Positions 10,147 to 20,000 of a stretch of DNA of 64,000 bases are shown one piece after another. Under the pieces are notes generated by a model, which was not told where the DNA came from, did no database searches, and saw only the letters and a program-made list of their open reading frames with translations. The position numbers and the translations under genes were made by a program. The stretch lies in contig JAHDVF020000527.1 in the NCBI GenBank assembly GCA_022606425.2, positions 248,001 to 312,000 on the forward strand, read 5' to 3'. Position 1 is the stretch's first letter. Each line of letters opens with the position of its first letter. Source of the stretch: Lepidostoma basale. Its lineage: Eukaryota; Arthropoda; Insecta; Trichoptera; Lepidostomatidae.

Positions 10147-10430
10147 CTAACTAACTAACTAACCATCACGTCGTCTCCCCGAAAGGGTTGGCAGAAAGAA
10201 TGGACTGTCACACTTTAGCCGATGCGGCACTCCATCCTTCTCTTTTCGCTCCGCGGGAGACGCAATGTGATGGGTTGCGAACCTCATCGCCACCAATAGG
10301 AATCTCCCGCGCACACCTCGATCGTCCAACATCCACAAAAAAATCTAAAACAAATAATATAAAATACAATGATATAAAATAAAATAACATAATAAAAATA
10401 ATTTAACACAAAATGTTATTTTTAGATGGT
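10147..10430 (-). mobile_element. non-autonomous element with GTTA-LINE terminus
   Basis: Starts at (CTAA)n then aaccatcacgtcgtctcccc, the complement of the GTTA-LINE 3' end, for about 60 bp. It then switches to the same non-LINE body as 3620-4047 and 22195-22560 (aagtgtgcgcgggagattcc-type sequence on the minus strand). Contains gaggttcgcaaccc, resembling a Pol III B box. Its encoded peptide is not meaningful. Confidence 0.65.
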
Positions 10431-10572
10431 GCACATATAAGTTATTTTGTAATATTTAATGCAAAAGAAAGTTATTTTTTATTCTTTCGTATGAAACACT
10501 TAGATTGTAGTGTAGCATTATTAAAAATAAATTAAAAACACTTTTACTAGTATTTACACCGTTTGATTTATG

Positions 10573-10620
10573 TGAAAACCAACCGGATTCGCTCCCGTCG
10601 GAGCTTCGTCAGGGTTACAA
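10573..10620 (-). ncRNA. hammerhead-like ribozyme motif, family HF-F
   Basis: Minus strand: CUGACGA (10606-10612), one extra A, stem II GCUCC/GGAGC with a GACG loop, GAA then U at position 15.1 (normally A), CCGG, U, U at the cleavage position, and a 4-bp stem I AACC/GGUU, extendable with a G-U pair. An inverted partner on the plus strand (10632-10672) keeps GGGAGCGAAACTGGTT but has UUGGCGA in place of CUGANGA. The fold is plausible; the U15.1 change probably weakens it. Confidence 0.55.
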
Positions 10621-11084
10621 AATAAATTGGCGAGGTTCTGTCGGGAGCGAAACTGGTTGATTTTTACGAAAATATAGTTGTGTAAAAAATAATAAAAGTG
10701 TTTTTAACATATTTTTTGTAATTATGTATGTACATTTTAAAGGTCTTCCTTATAAAATATAAGATTTATATGATTTGACCACGTCATTCACCGAGAAGAT
10801 GACTACATCAGAAAATCTGCTCTTCGAATCACAACTGTCATGAGGGGTAGATAAATAAGTATGAAGAACAGATAATACATATTTTATTACCAAAATGTTT
10901 CAATTGATGGGAAAAAACGTTGATAGCATTTTGATGTTTTTTTACGAATTAAAAACTTTTTTCGCTTCGTAGTTTAATTTTCTTGACAAGTTTTTATAAT
11001 ATTGCACTATCATTATCGAGAGAATAATATAAAATCAGTTATTTTTATTATTAAAAGTATTATTTCAAATTTATAAAACATATT

Positions 11085-11320
11085 AACGATGATAATGGAA
11101 CCAGAAATAGAGGAAGACCGAGGAAAACGTGGCAAGATCAAATAAATCAAATATTGAATGCCTGTCGGCCTGATGAGGAGTCAGAGAAATCGACGCGCGT
11201 GCATGACACGATCTATGAATGTTGAGGAAGCGAAAGAAATATGACAGGAAAGAAAAGTGTGACAGTCCATTCTTTCTGCCTACCCCTTCGGGGAGACGGT
11301 TCGTAACGTTCATTACCTAA
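11085..11320 (+). mobile_element. GTTA-LINE 3' end
   Basis: aacgatgataatggaaccag then aaatagaggaagaccgagga, the GRPRKTWQDQINQ and MTRSMNVEEAKEI coding, and the terminus gccta then ccccttcggggagacgg ending with acctaactaac-like tail. Point mutations in the last 20 bp. Confidence 0.85.
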
Positions 11321-11324
11321 CTAA

Positions 11325-11410
11325 CATTGGATAATGCCTTAGACAGGCGAAACATGTCATACACATAAAATGAAATAAAACATATAGAAGACAGACGTTT
11401 TCTTTCGTTT
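11325..11410 (+). mobile_element. HF-B right arm only
   Basis: ggataatgccttagacaggc then gaaacatgtcatacac and gacagacgttttctttcg. The left arm is missing, replaced by the adjacent GTTA-LINE. Stem II GCCTTAGACAGGC and the ACATGT palindrome are kept. Confidence 0.7.
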
Positions 11411-12235
11411 TAAATTTCCTTACTAACACATTTTAAGACTATGATTGACTGAGGGTTGATTTATATTAAATATGTTTCTTGTGATCTAACGATATATTCT
11501 CTGGAATTTTTTGCATTCTAAATATTTGCATACTAAAATATGTTAATTAATGTATTACATATCATATTCTTATATTTTAACAAAATATGTTGAAGCGAAA
11601 TTCATTTACTTTTCGCGAGGTCGATTTTGATAAACCCTCTATAAAATATTTTAAAGACTGTAGGCGCCATCTTTGCGGCAGATGTTGTGTTAATTTTAAA
11701 CAAACCCCTTTATAAATAATAATATCGAAAGTACCTCTTATACCATATACAAGTACATTTTGGTAGTAAGTCGATACAGTTATAAATCTTATAAAAATTT
11801 TGAGATCTTATTTCCAAGTCCAATAGAGAAAAAATTATTAGTTAGTACAAAAAAATGGTCCTACTCTAAGCATGGTCTATGTCTAATTGTCTTTGTGCAA
11901 CGTGCACAATTTTTATACATTTTAAACGCATATAAAAAGGATAAAACATTGTATATAGAAGCAGTCTTACCAGAACGTCCCTGATTCTAATAGAAAAGAG
12001 ATGGTTGGTGTGGCATTTTTAACACTGAAAAACATCTTCTTAATTCTTTCTAGTCTCTTCGAATTTTATAAATATTTTGCGCCAGGTATTTAGATGAAAG
12101 GAGGAAGACCTCAGGACATATGTTAGCGAGATGGTTTGGGGTCTTCCTCACCCTCTCTTAGTAGCCACGGAAGGGCACATTTTCACGACATGGTCGAGGA
12201 GTCTTTTCATTACGCGACCGCACCATCGGAGCCTT
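11410..12235. other. no gene seen
   Basis: AT-rich, with several short ORFs lacking any recognisable domain. Nothing I can name. Confidence 0.45.
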
Positions 12236-12502
12236 ATTATTATTATTATTAATTTGTTGAATCGCTCTTTACATCATGACAGCATGAGCCAAATCGATGT
12301 AAAGGGTATTATTATAGCTATCATAGTGATTCCCGTAACATGTGATAGGTAGCTAAACTGTCGCCATTCTATTGTCACGTACGCCACGTCTACACCAAAC
12401 CAAAGACAGTGTGATAATCACACTGCCCTCGCCGGGAATCGAACCCGGAACCTTCGGGGTGGCAGTCAATGTCACTTACCACTCGGTCACGAAGGTCGTC
12501 GT
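12236..12502 (-). mobile_element. tRNA-derived SINE, full-length-looking
   Basis: Minus strand: head cgacgaccttcgtgaccgag then tggtaagtg (A box), B box gggttcgattccc (complement of 12434-12446), body with gtgtgattatcacactgtct, the conserved end ctttacatcgatttggctca, tgctgtcatgatgtaaagag and cgattcaac, and (AAT)n tail at 12236-12250. This is the reference copy of the (AAT)n-tailed subfamily. Confidence 0.9.
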
Positions 12503-12559
12503 GAGTCCTATCAACCAAAAAATATCGTCTTTTTCATATTTCATACCCAAATTGAAACC

Positions 12560-12720
12560 CAATTCGCCATATTGTTCGCCATACTTTGTGTTGTAGATGT
12601 ATTATATTTTTTTATATACAACACTCACTTTTTAAACAAATAAATATTTAATATCAAACATGTTTCGGACTACCCAGTCCTCCTTCTTCAGTGATATTAT
12701 GTAGATTTTAAAAATATTAT
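12560..12720 (-). mobile_element. HF-D repeat, half unit
   Basis: Begins with the family terminus ccatactttgtgttgtagat and carries the hammerhead motif on the minus strand (12649-12699). The opposite arm is absent. Confidence 0.7.
12649..12699 (-). ncRNA. hammerhead ribozyme motif, family HF-D
   Basis: Minus strand: stem I UAAUAUCA/UGAUAUUA, 8 perfect base pairs (12692-12699 with 12649-12656). CUGAAGA at 12685-12691, then A plus a 3-nt insertion GGA, stem II GGACU/AGUCC with GGGU loop, GAAA, CAUG, U, and U at the cleavage position. Stem III ACAUGU is self-complementary. The extra GGA before stem II, absent from the other HF-D copies, may impair the core. Confidence 0.6.
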
Positions 12721-13150
12721 AAAATTGTTTACAAATATGGTCAGTTTTGACAGATGTTATAAAGATTTATTATCTGTTCTGGTTCCAACTCGTATATATA
12801 TTTTTTTAGTTTTATATTATTATCAAATCAATCGCGAATATCCGTTCATATTTAGATGTTTAGATTTAAAACACGTCTTAATACCTCCTTGATGTGATTA
12901 AATCACGAAAACGGTGCTTTAGAAGTTAGCATATTATTAAAACATTGGAAGATACGTTTTCTGTTGGAAGTAAATAATCAAGAAACCCAAAAATAATAAC
13001 AATATTTAAAATTTTCATACAATAGAAGAGTTAAACATTTCAACGCATTAGTTTTACAGTTAAAATATTTAGTGACCAATTCAGTACTCGTTGCAAGAAT
13101 ATATTTTGGTCATTGTAATTTTTTAAGAATTATTGATTTAAAAAAAGAGG
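12720..13150. other. no feature seen
   Basis: AT-rich, unassigned. A related sequence (upstream of gatgcagcgttcacatatac) recurs near 53860-53960. Confidence 0.4.
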
Positions 13151-13152
13151 TT

Positions 13153-13225
13153 TGGAGGCGCCGGGTATCGATCCCGGTACCTCTCACATGCTAAGCGAGC
13201 GCTCTACCATCTGAGCTACGCCCCC
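13153..13225 (-). tRNA. tRNA-Ala (AGC)
   Basis: Identical 73-nt minus-strand tRNA to 4102-4174. Anticodon AGC in loop TTAGCAT; all stems pair. Downstream T7 run (complement of 13140-13146) is a strong Pol III terminator. Immediate flanks (agaggtttggagg on one side, ccccccggtga on the other) are shared with the third copy at 36657, so a little flanking DNA was duplicated with it. Confidence 0.95.
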
Positions 13226-13439
13226 CGGTGAATTTCACGACAATATAGTTGTTCACATTCTTATAGAATGGGGTCAGGTCGCTTTTGGACGTAAGCCAAT
13301 TAATTGCTTTACCAGAACTCGTTCACATTTGGACGGAGGTCATTCTTTACTTTCTCAAAGTAAATGTCTCATACAATTAAATCGAACATAAAAACTTTTA
13401 ATTTTGCCATTTTAAAGAACTGATATTGGTTTATATTTA

Positions 13440-13640
13440 TTTATTTATTGAACAATGATGTAAAACTACCTATTCAATAATTCATTCGAATGAAAATGTG
13501 TGTTTTCAAGAAGTTTTATTGTAGTTAATGGGAATGACATGTCATTCCCATAAACTACATTAAAACTTGTAGAAAACAGACGTTCTCATTCGTATTAATT
13601 GTTATATATGTATTTATCTGCAAATGATAGAGCGTGAATG
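13440..13640. mobile_element. HF-B fold-back fused at its stem III palindrome
   Basis: The two arms meet directly in atgggaatgac then atgtcattcccat, a perfect 24-bp palindrome centred on ACATGT. Stem II and the CUGANGA region of both arms are gone. Outer arms: gaatgaaaatgtgtgttttc and gaaaacagacgttctcattc. Confidence 0.8.
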
Positions 13641-13770
13641 AAAGTGTTTCGTACAAAATAATGAAAGCGTCATTAAGATGGTGTCGACACATTAAAATAA
13701 CGAATGAAGAAATAATGATAAATAAAGTATTTGGTAACGATATAAATGAAACAAGATATCTCTCCCTTTA
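13640..13770 (+). mobile_element. GTTA-LINE internal scrap
   Basis: gtgaatgaaagtgtttcgta then caaaataatgaaagcgtcat: decayed IMKxSLRWxxHIKxTNEEIM coding of the family, without 3' end. Confidence 0.7.
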
Positions 13771-13794
13771 AATATTATTTATTTCTCGTGATAA

Positions 13795-14590
13795 AATTAT
13801 TCATTTTTAGTAGATATTTGGAGGCGGTGAGAGGGGTTAAAAGGCAGTGTAGGTTTCGACGTTTATTGTAGATCACAAGTAATTATACATTAATAGTATT
13901 ATGTACTCGTAATGGAGCGGGATGGGTCGATAGCAGCGGGGCGGAGTCAGGGTGGCGAGCAGTCGATGACCGTGGAACGCTGGGCGGTGTTGTCGGTCAG
14001 CTGAAGCGAAGACGCGTCAAAAGCTGCATGACGTAGTCGAGTAGCATCGTAAGTCAGCGGGAGGGAGTCCGAGATCCCTCGTGACGTAGACTTAATAACG
14101 TAGACTCGTGTCTGTTAGAGGTCGCAAGAATGACGTGGCTTCGAAGGTCGGCGGGAGGGAGTCCGAGATCCCTCGTGACGTAGACTTAATAACGTAGACT
14201 CGTGTCTGTTGGAAGTTGAAATAATAACTGACGTATCGGGTGGCTGGATGTACGGCTTTTATATGTTTCGCTTCCTTTGCACACGATGCTCTGCCAGACA
14301 ACCTATAGTAACCTTTGTGTATGAACCCGCGCGCTGATCCATCACTTTTCGTTACTGGTCATCGGCTTTGTTTGGCTGAAAATCTAGTGTCAGGAGTTTT
14401 GATTGTGCATGCAATGTATTTCACTATGCAATATGCTGGTACAGCGGTCGAAGTCCATTGCCTGCACTTATGTGGTGTCATGCATTTCGTACTTTGCCTG
14501 CGAGGTACGCCATTTCGTACTTTACCTTCAGATACTCGTATGTATGTGCAAAACAGAAATTTTCCATGTTTTTTTATTAATTTTCAGAGT
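13795..14590. other. GC-richer island of unknown nature
   Basis: From ggaggcggtgagaggggtta (about 13820) to about 14300, composition differs sharply from neighbours, with many CG dinucleotides and the direct repeat at 14057-14210. No frame gives a recognisable protein. Could be an LTR or the control region of an element, or a diverged satellite; no terminal structure confirms either. Confidence 0.35.
14057..14210. repeat. 60-bp perfect direct repeat, period 94
   Basis: 14057-14116 and 14151-14210 are identical (start gcgggagggagtccgagatc, end cgtgtctgtt), separated by 34 bp. Inside each, acgtagact occurs twice around taata. Perfect identity in a mutated neighbourhood implies a recent duplication or conversion. 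Confidence 0.95.
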
Positions 14591-14598
14591 GCCATATT

Positions 14599-15309
14599 CT
14601 TCTTCTTCTTCTTCCTCAGCCTATTCCCGTCCACTCCTGGACAAAGGCCTCCTCCATTTGCTTCCATGTCATTCTGACCTGTGCAGACAGCATCGAGATT
14701 ATTCCGACGTGTCTTTTTAGACCATCCTTCCACCGTAGTTGCGGTCGCTAGCATAGCACTCTTCGCCGTCCACGGTCTCAAAGTCAGCAGTTTTCTTGTC
14801 CACTTTTTATCTGGGCTTCTGGTTACGTGACCTGCCCATTGCCATTTTAGAGTTGCCACCCGGTGGATGATGTCAGTGACTTTTGTTTTTTCTCTCACCG
14901 TATCGTTTCTGACTCTGTCTCTTAGGCTTATTCCTAACATGGCTCTTTCCTTGGCTCTTTGGGTCACTCGCAGTTTCTCGGCACTTTTTTTGGACAATGT
15001 AACAGTTTCAAGACCATAAGTACCAACTGGGAGAACGCAGGCTTCATAGGCTTTTCGTTTCAGGTTGACCGGTATTTTCCGGTTTTTAAGGATGTAGCTC
15101 CGGTTTCCGAAAGCTGCCCAGCTTAGTCCAATTATTTTTTTTAGCATTGCGGTCTGGTTATCTCGGCCCAATCGAATATTGTGTCCCAGGTATATATATT
15201 CTTGGACATTCTCGATTCTGTTCCCGTCCACGTTGATTTCAAGCCTTTCCCTCCCCATCACCTTGGTCTTTGCCAGGTTCATATTCAAACCTACATATTT
15301 GGATACATC
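14599..15309 (-). mobile_element. KWQW-LINE 3' end, longest copy, 8-bp TSD
   Basis: Minus-strand ORF: MNMNLAKTKVM (just after the RT palm), then NVQEYIYLGHNI, ACVLPVGTYGLETVTLSKKS, AMLGISLRDRVRNDTVREK, IIHRVATLKWQWAGHVTRSP, DKKWTRKLLTLRPW and a frameshifted end. The (CTT)n at 14599-14612 is its tail complement. Target-site duplication gccatatt at 14591-14598 and 15310-15317. The reverse transcriptase catalytic half is missing through 5' truncation. Confidence 0.92.
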
Positions 15310-15790
15310 GCCATATTACGTCATACTCAACCTTTTTAAAAGGACTTTAAATAAAATCTGGCAAAGGCAAAACATATCAAACCCTTAAAAAAAATTAAGG
15401 GTTAAAAAATGGAACGTTTACTTAAATATTCAATTATTAATTTAATTTGAATTCATAGATAAGTATGCCATCTCATAAAAACCTTTAAACCATGTTATTA
15501 AGCATTTTGATATTGTTAAAATAAAAAGTTTTAACTATAAGTCATAAATTGATCTTAACAGAAATGTTCTCGTTTTGTGTAAAGTAGCTTGAAAAACCTA
15601 TTTTATGTATGATTTTTTATATACCCCATCTACATAAGCATATATATATTAAGGAATATCCTTAAGGTTACAATATTTTCCCCATTTGATACATAGGTAA
15701 CGACTAGTATTCAAATTTCGGTCGTTATTCGCGTTAGCTTTTAGAAATATACAAAGTTGCCGGATACGAGACACGCAGAGACGTCCGTGA
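15310..15790. other. no feature seen
   Basis: AT-rich unassigned sequence between a LINE and a minisatellite. Confidence 0.4.
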
Positions 15791-15794
15791 CCAA

Positions 15795-15965
15795 TAATTA
15801 AAAATTGTATATAACCGACGAAAATAGTTGTATAGAACCTGGGAAATAAAATAATACCACAGGAGAAAGAGTTTTATACAACCGGAGAAAATATATACAG
15901 CCGAGGAAAAAGTTATACACGACTAGGAAAAAGTTTTATGGAACCAGGGAAAAAGAAACATGGCA
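15795..15965. repeat. imperfect ~27-bp minisatellite
   Basis: Five to six degenerate units of the form aaccaggraaaaagttttatac (variants: tagaacctgggaaataaaat, acaaccggagaaaatatat, cgactaggaaaaagttttat, ggaaccagggaaaaag). Confidence 0.75.
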
Positions 15966-15984
15966 TAACTTATACAAAATTGTT

Positions 15985-16095
15985 GAGTGGTCCAGTCTGT
16001 GGATGCCAACGAGCCTGGCGAAATCGGTCGCTGTCGAAATAAAGACAAAAGTGGAAGTAGTTAAAAAAACATCGTTTTATTTCATTATTATGTAA
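15985..16095 (+). mobile_element. HF-C right arm only
   Basis: ggtccagtctgtggatgcca then acgagcctggcgaaatcggt and cgctgtcgaaataaagac, tail aagtggaagtagttaaaaaa. Box reads CUGUGGA in place of CUGANGA. Confidence 0.75.
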
Positions 16096-16183
16096 TTAAC
16101 CGATATAATTTTAATGGATTGTTATATTTGTTTTAGATTGAACTTGTGATTCTTTATTCAAGGACTATGAGACAAATCCCACA

Positions 16184-16365
16184 AACAAATAAACCATCAC
16201 GCCATTTCCCCGCCAGGGGTAGGCAGAGAGAATGGACCGCCACACAACTCTATCCTGGCACACCTCTATCCACATTCATACAACGAGTCATACAAGCACG
16301 TCGATTCTTCCGACTTCTAACATGACCGACCTTTAAAATTTGATTAATTTGGTCATGCCATGTTG
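16184..16365 (-). mobile_element. GTTA-LINE terminal fragment with 8-bp TSD
   Basis: Complement of the 3' end (aaccatcacgccatttcccc, ggggtaggcagagagaatgg) back to the NQIKF region. Flanked by atcccaca at 16176-16183 and 16366-16373. A short, strongly 5'-truncated insertion. Confidence 0.9.
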
Positions 16366-16439
16366 ATCCCACAGAGATTTTAATCTAATAATAAGTTGTT
16401 AATTAAGTTTTTTTAATTTTATTAATATTTTATTAATTA

Positions 16440-17310
16440 ACCCAAAAATGCCTGTAAAACAAAATGGAAAAGTATACCAGACTGTTGTCAGATCTGCAAT
16501 TATGTACGGCTCCGAGTGTTGGACAACGTACAGCGGCTTCACTAGGTAACTGGAAAGGGCAAAAATGCGAATGCTTAGGTGGTCCGCTGGGGTATAGCTG
16601 AGAGACCAAATAAAAAGTTCACGCAATCGGGGTAGTCTGGGTAGTACTGATAGGGTATCAGTACTGATATAAATAGTAAACTTGAAGAAAGGCAGATGTG
16701 ATGGTACGTTCGTATAATACGGAGACCACCAGACCACACAGTAAATAGAGCTTTGTTTGTGAATCTTCCTCGTCAACCATCTAGAGGAAGACCTAGGAAC
16801 ACGTGAATGATTCAGTGCAAAAGTGTCTCGCAGAGGAATATGGCTTTAGTAAAGGCGATACTCAGGACCGTAAGAAGTACAGTCTGAGATCGAGAAGAGC
16901 CGACCCCAACAGTCAACACAATGAGTTGGGATAGCGCCAGGAATACGAAGATTGGCAGGGTTCAAAAGGGTAGTAGGGCTACAATGGGGTATGTTTTGCT
17001 GGAAAATATGCCTCTACAAAATGTCGTAAGGCGCCATGTTGCATTTACAACAGCAACACTACTATCAAGTCCAACTCTCTAGCGTCAACGAGAGGTCTTT
17101 TTAAAGATCCCGCGAACCCCGGGCAATGTGGCACATATTACTTAGTGCCATAGCAGATGCAGAGAGGACAAATGGCGAGCTACCAGCGCCATAAAACTGG
17201 ATACACCCATCTAAGGGAAGGATACCACTCTGGATATTTTTCCCCAGGTCATCACCATGAGGCTTCTCAAGGGTGATAGTCAACGTTAGGGAGACCTGAC
17301 AAGACACAGA
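16440..17310 (+). mobile_element. MLRW-LINE 3' region
   Basis: Plus-strand coding with stops: GKVYQTVVRSAIMYGSECWT, then LERAKMRMLRWSAGV, LRDQI and RGSLGS, and a late stretch ending RADP-like (agccgaccccaacagtcaac), as in RTE-type LINE C-termini. A related minus-strand copy is at 24330-24560. From about 16960 the sequence is not recognised, but it ends in (GAA)n near 17300, so it may be the 3' end of another element. Confidence 0.6.
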
Positions 17311-17730
17311 AAGAAGAAGAAGTAAATTGCCGTAAATTCGTGAAAGCATATTTTTGTAGAGTCGTATATCTTTGAGTACCGCCTCTGCAAATTCAGTATA
17401 TAAGGGATGATTCTTTCGTTTTACGACCTCATCCCTCGTTAAGTCACCCCTGTATATCCTTTACTGCCTCGTGTGGTTGTTATCTGTTACGGCAGGTTTT
17501 ATAGGCGAGACGTGCATGCAATCTTCCCGGTGTTCTTTAAAACCGCCTTTATGGTAGTAATGTAGATATAAACCTAGTTATAAAATTCTTATAGAAATAC
17601 AGATCATTTCGCATTCATTATCGTCACTGCTTTGCAACTGCAGACAGATAGTGGCTGCTTTCAAGATATCCTAACGGAAAATGCTGTATACTGCTACCGT
17701 TATGTTATTACACTATGATTGCGTGTTTTA
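17310..17730. other. no feature seen
   Basis: Mixed composition, no repeat or coding signal that I recognise. Confidence 0.4.
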
Positions 17731-17976
17731 TTTATTATTATTTTGTTGAATCGCTCCTTCCATCATTTCAGCACGTGCTAAATCGATGTAAAATAATATA
17801 GCTATCATATTGATTCTCGTGACGTGTGATAGATTGCTAATCTATCGTCATTTTATTGACATGTGAATTCTTCAGAAGCCCAAAGACAGCGTGACATCAT
17901 ACTGCTGTCACCAGATCGAACACGAGACATTCGGTGTGGCAATCAAAGCACTTACCACTCGCCAACGAAGGTATTG
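17731..17976 (-). mobile_element. tRNA-derived SINE, diverged
   Basis: Same family as 12236-12502: (AAT)n-like tail at the left, cgatgtaaaataatatagct, cattttattgacatgtgaat, and decayed B box (agatcgaacacg). More mutated than the other copies. Confidence 0.8.
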
Positions 17977-17999
17977 TTTCTTCTTCATCATTCACCATT

Positions 18000-18355
18000 A
18001 ATTTCTTCATCTTCTCATTTTAAACCCTCGTTCTGTTCCTATTGTTAGGTTGGCCTCTTTTGGGAAGTTGACTCCCAGCTATCCCTTTAACTTATTGATG
18101 GTCTTCCGGGATTACGATAACCATCATGAATCTGATGCATCAAAATGTTTGAGATTCTGGAAGGATCCATTCTCTGTGTCTTCTGCGTTGTCTGCTTCAT
18201 CTGACAATATCTCCCACCTAGCGATTTTACGGATAACCGTGTTCCTTACCTGTCTCAAAGGGTCTTGTCTGCTATTATTCTCGGAGTCCGCATCTCTGCC
18301 ACTCTTACCTTAGCCTTCGTTATTGCGGTATCCGCTCTTGTCTCAATACCATATT
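18000..18355 (-). mobile_element. SRRRY-LINE 3' end, old copy
   Basis: Minus strand: GIETRADTAITKAKVRVAEM, PRIIADKTL and RPSIS-x-RDSWESTSQ, with many stops. The tail complement (cttcttcatc) is degenerate. Confidence 0.7.
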
Positions 18356-18369
18356 AATACGAATTTTCA

Positions 18370-18475
18370 TTTGATATGCTTAATGATGCCTTTGACAGGT
18401 GAATCGTGTCATTCACCTAAATTTTTATAATACTTTGAGAAAACAGACGTTTTCATTCATATTAATTATAAAATT
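18370..18475 (+). mobile_element. HF-B right arm
   Basis: cttaatgatgcctttgacag then gtgaatcgtgtcattcacc, and aaacagacgttttcattc. Keeps AUGAUGCC, closer to CUGAUGA than other HF-B copies. Confidence 0.65.
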
Positions 18476-18479
18476 TATT

Positions 18480-18620
18480 TATTTAATTTCTATTCAACAG
18501 CTGCTTTTGTCTAACCGATTAATGCATCATTTGGTGTTACAATCAACTTGTAACCAACATCGGTTGGCGAAACAGCTTTTGCGATATTTTAATATAAATT
18601 AAATAATTTTAATAATTACG
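18480..18620. mobile_element. HF-A fold-back, partly deleted
   Basis: Left arm caacagctgcttttgtctaa then ccgattaatgcatcatttgg; right arm ttgtaaccaacatcggttgg then cgaaacagcttttgcg. CUGAUGA box lost from the right arm. Confidence 0.65.
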
Positions 18621-18624
18621 GTTT

Positions 18625-19015
18625 TAATTTGTAAACTCCAAAAAATATGTATTGTTTTTTTGAAATTTCACGGTAGAAGTTCATTATCAATAATGAAAAA
18701 AAAAATTGTAAATGGTAATTTAAAAAAAAAGATTTTTCATATTTTGTATTTATCTTCATTATTAAACTCCATTATTAAATTAAAATATAATGAAAGCGCG
18801 ACTGCATTTCGGTTTTTCATTGATTTATTTATATATGAAAATATACAAACAGTAGTGACAAATTTGTTTATACAGTATATAAATAAATAAATTGTGATAT
18901 TATAACAGTGTTCCAAATTAAACTGTTAATAATTTAATAACTAATGTTAAAGTATCACAGTGTGTACACCAACACAAAGGATTATCTAATAATAAAAATA
19001 ATAATAAGTATTATA
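18625..19015. other. very AT-rich, nothing assignable
   Basis: Homopolymer-rich sequence with an HF-A-like edge near 18890 (aaattgtgatattataacag then tgttccaaatt). Confidence 0.4.
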
Positions 19016-19019
19016 ATTT

Positions 19020-19410
19020 TCTTGTGCAATAATTTTTTTTTTATCATTATTATTGTTATTATAATTATTGAAAGTATTATTATTATTTTTGTCATAATAG
19101 CAATAATAATAATCATTATTATTATTATTATTTAGTATTCTTCTCCGGTCTCAATCTAATGATTGGTCTGCAGCAAGGCGACGCATCTCCTCTTCCACTC
19201 CGCTCAGTCCTCGGCAACTCTCTTCAACTCCGCATAAGAGGTGCAGCCCATATCTTGGCAAATCTGGTCTAGGTACTCCTGGCGAGGTAATCCTCTGCCA
19301 ATCGATCCCTCGACCTTTCCCTCCAACACATCATGCAGGAAACATTCGTGTCGCAACACATGGCCAATCCATCTTGCGCGCCTCTCCGCTATGGTGTTCA
19401 ACATGTGCCT
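19020..19410 (-). mobile_element. RWIGH-LINE 3' end with (AAT)n tail
   Basis: Minus strand: MLNTIAERRARWIGHVLRHE, VLEGKVEGSIGRGLPRQEYL, DQICQDMGCTSYAELKRVAE, then a stop and EWKRRCVALLQTNH. The long (ATT)n-rich run 19020-19135 is the complement of the tail. Relatives at 34970-35340 and 54017-54185. Confidence 0.85.
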
Positions 19411-19493
19411 ACTCTCTTCAACTTATATCAGTATTAACATTAGCTTCAGTATTAACATTACTAAAATTAAAATATCTGTCTACTTCTTATCTT

Positions 19494-19862
19494 TCTTCGA
19501 TGGCCCTACCACTCCTCCTGTCCCTCCGCTTCGACCCTCCAATCTGACACTCTTAACAATCTTGCTCCATCTCTCCCAACTTCATCCTCCCATCGCAGCC
19601 TTGGTCGTCCAATTGGTCTTCTACCACCTGGGTGCCACTTCAGCAATCTTCTTGGGGTTCGCGATGACGGCATCCTCTGCACGTGACCGGCCCATCTCAG
19701 TCTATTCAATCTGACCTGTGTGGAGAGATTGGGAGCTTTGTAAATATGGTACAGCTCATCATTATGCCGTACTCTCCAGCCTTCACTGTCATTCACAGGT
19801 CCCAGAATTCTGCGCAGCACCCTTCTCTCAAAAGTATCTAGTCGCTCTGCGGATTTCGCTGT
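19494..19862 (-). mobile_element. PVND-LINE 3' end
   Basis: Minus strand: MLRRILGPVNDSEGWRVRHN, DELYHIYKAPNLSTQVRLNR, LRWAGHVQRMPSSRTPRRLL and GRRPIGRPRLRWEDEVGRDG. Same family as the longer copy at 42079-42973. Confidence 0.88.
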
Positions 19863-19877
19863 TTAAATATTTGTAGA

Positions 19878-20000
19878 GGAACTAACTAACTAACCATCAC
19901 GCCGTTTTTTCCGGAGGGGCAGGCAAAGGGGATGAACCGCCGTCCTTAGATACCTTTCTCCATTCTTACATCGTAACATTCACGTTTCTTGTCGATTTTT
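19878..20000 (-). mobile_element. GTTA-LINE terminal fragment
   Basis: aactaactaactaaccatca tail complement, then the terminal ~110 bp with changes (ccggaggggcaggcaaaggg). Confidence 0.8.

Noticed and set aside
14315..14720. ORFs of 105-120 codons on the plus strand
   Set aside because: They overlap the antisense of the KWQW-LINE 3' end and unassigned DNA, with no domain; shadows.
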